Under the pieces are notes generated by a model. The model did no database searches and was not told the DNA's origin. It saw nothing but the letters and a program-made list of their open reading frames with translations. 37,217 bases of DNA, taken from assembly GCA_017522015.1 (NCBI GenBank), contig JAFXAW010000038.1, positions 1-37,217 on the forward strand. The letters run 5' to 3'. The stretch comes from Oscillospiraceae bacterium (GTDB lineage Bacteria > Bacillota > Clostridia > Oscillospirales > Oscillospiraceae). A program made the position numbers and the translations under genes. Positions 37,216 through 37,217 of this stretch are shown one piece after another (within the stretch, counting starts at the first letter, position 1; each line of letters begins with the position of its first letter).

Positions 37216-37217
37216 TG

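Noticed and set aside
1-37217. CRISPR array or insertion sequence
   Set aside because: No regularly spaced direct repeats of suitable length and no transposase gene were seen; the iterons and arm repeats are too short and too few.

Overview
The window is most of a temperate siphovirus genome (SPP1/HK97-like head, non-contractile tail) from a Gram-positive host. The host is probably a gut-type Clostridia/Bacillota bacterium of fairly high G+C. Evidence: Gram-positive tail and baseplate families (Dit, Tal-like, BppU, chitin-binding-type module), a NlpC/P60 wall hydrolase, strong AGGAGG ribosome-binding sites, frequent GTG and TTG starts, and a short inverted-repeat element of a kind I associate with gut Clostridia. 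All names come from reading sequence and motifs; no database search was run.

Layout. Positions 1-17,843 hold the late genes, all leftward (minus strand). Read in transcription order they are terminase small and large subunits, portal, MuF-like minor head protein, gp10-like protein, a small basic protein, scaffold, major capsid, three connector or tail-completion proteins, major tail protein, tail chaperones with a -1 frameshift, tape measure, Dit, Tal-like protein, two small proteins, BppU, two tail or fibre proteins, a CBM protein, a one-helix membrane protein and a wall hydrolase cut by the window edge. Most neighbours overlap by ATGA, so translation is coupled. At 17,956-18,076 there is a probable late control region: three CTGCAAA iterons with a 10-bp period, a TATAAT box and an intrinsic terminator.

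Positions 18,074-29,169 hold early and middle genes, also leftward: a possible late regulator, MazG, a helicase-adenine/cytosine methyltransferase fusion, a broken C5 methyltransferase, a VRR-NUC nuclease, an HUH replication protein with a possible origin, and many small genes. Positions 29,200-30,324 are RNA-rich: tRNA-Thr, tRNA-Gly and two over-long tRNA-like elements. Positions 30,325-32,585 hold HTH proteins, a sigma factor and small genes fed by a leftward promoter at 32,616-32,644.

Positions 32,602-36,927 are the lysogeny region. Divergent promoters share three operator-like palindromes. A rightward XRE repressor follows, then two small leftward genes, a two-gene cargo unit (an HTH/coiled-coil/two-helix membrane protein and an AT-richer exported SH3b protein), and a tyrosine integrase with an N-terminal zinc ribbon. 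The right end carries the 3' portion of a tRNA, probably tRNA-Pro, flanked on both sides by paired TTGTACATAG repeats, as expected for a phage attachment site.

The most unusual features are: G-run tracts of 7-9 confined to the early genes, with every tract longer than 7 lying at a reading-frame break; a methyltransferase whose variable region is in at least six reading-frame pieces; the iteron/terminator late switch; two giant tRNA-like RNAs; the two-gene membrane/exported cargo unit; and the symmetric attachment-site repeats.
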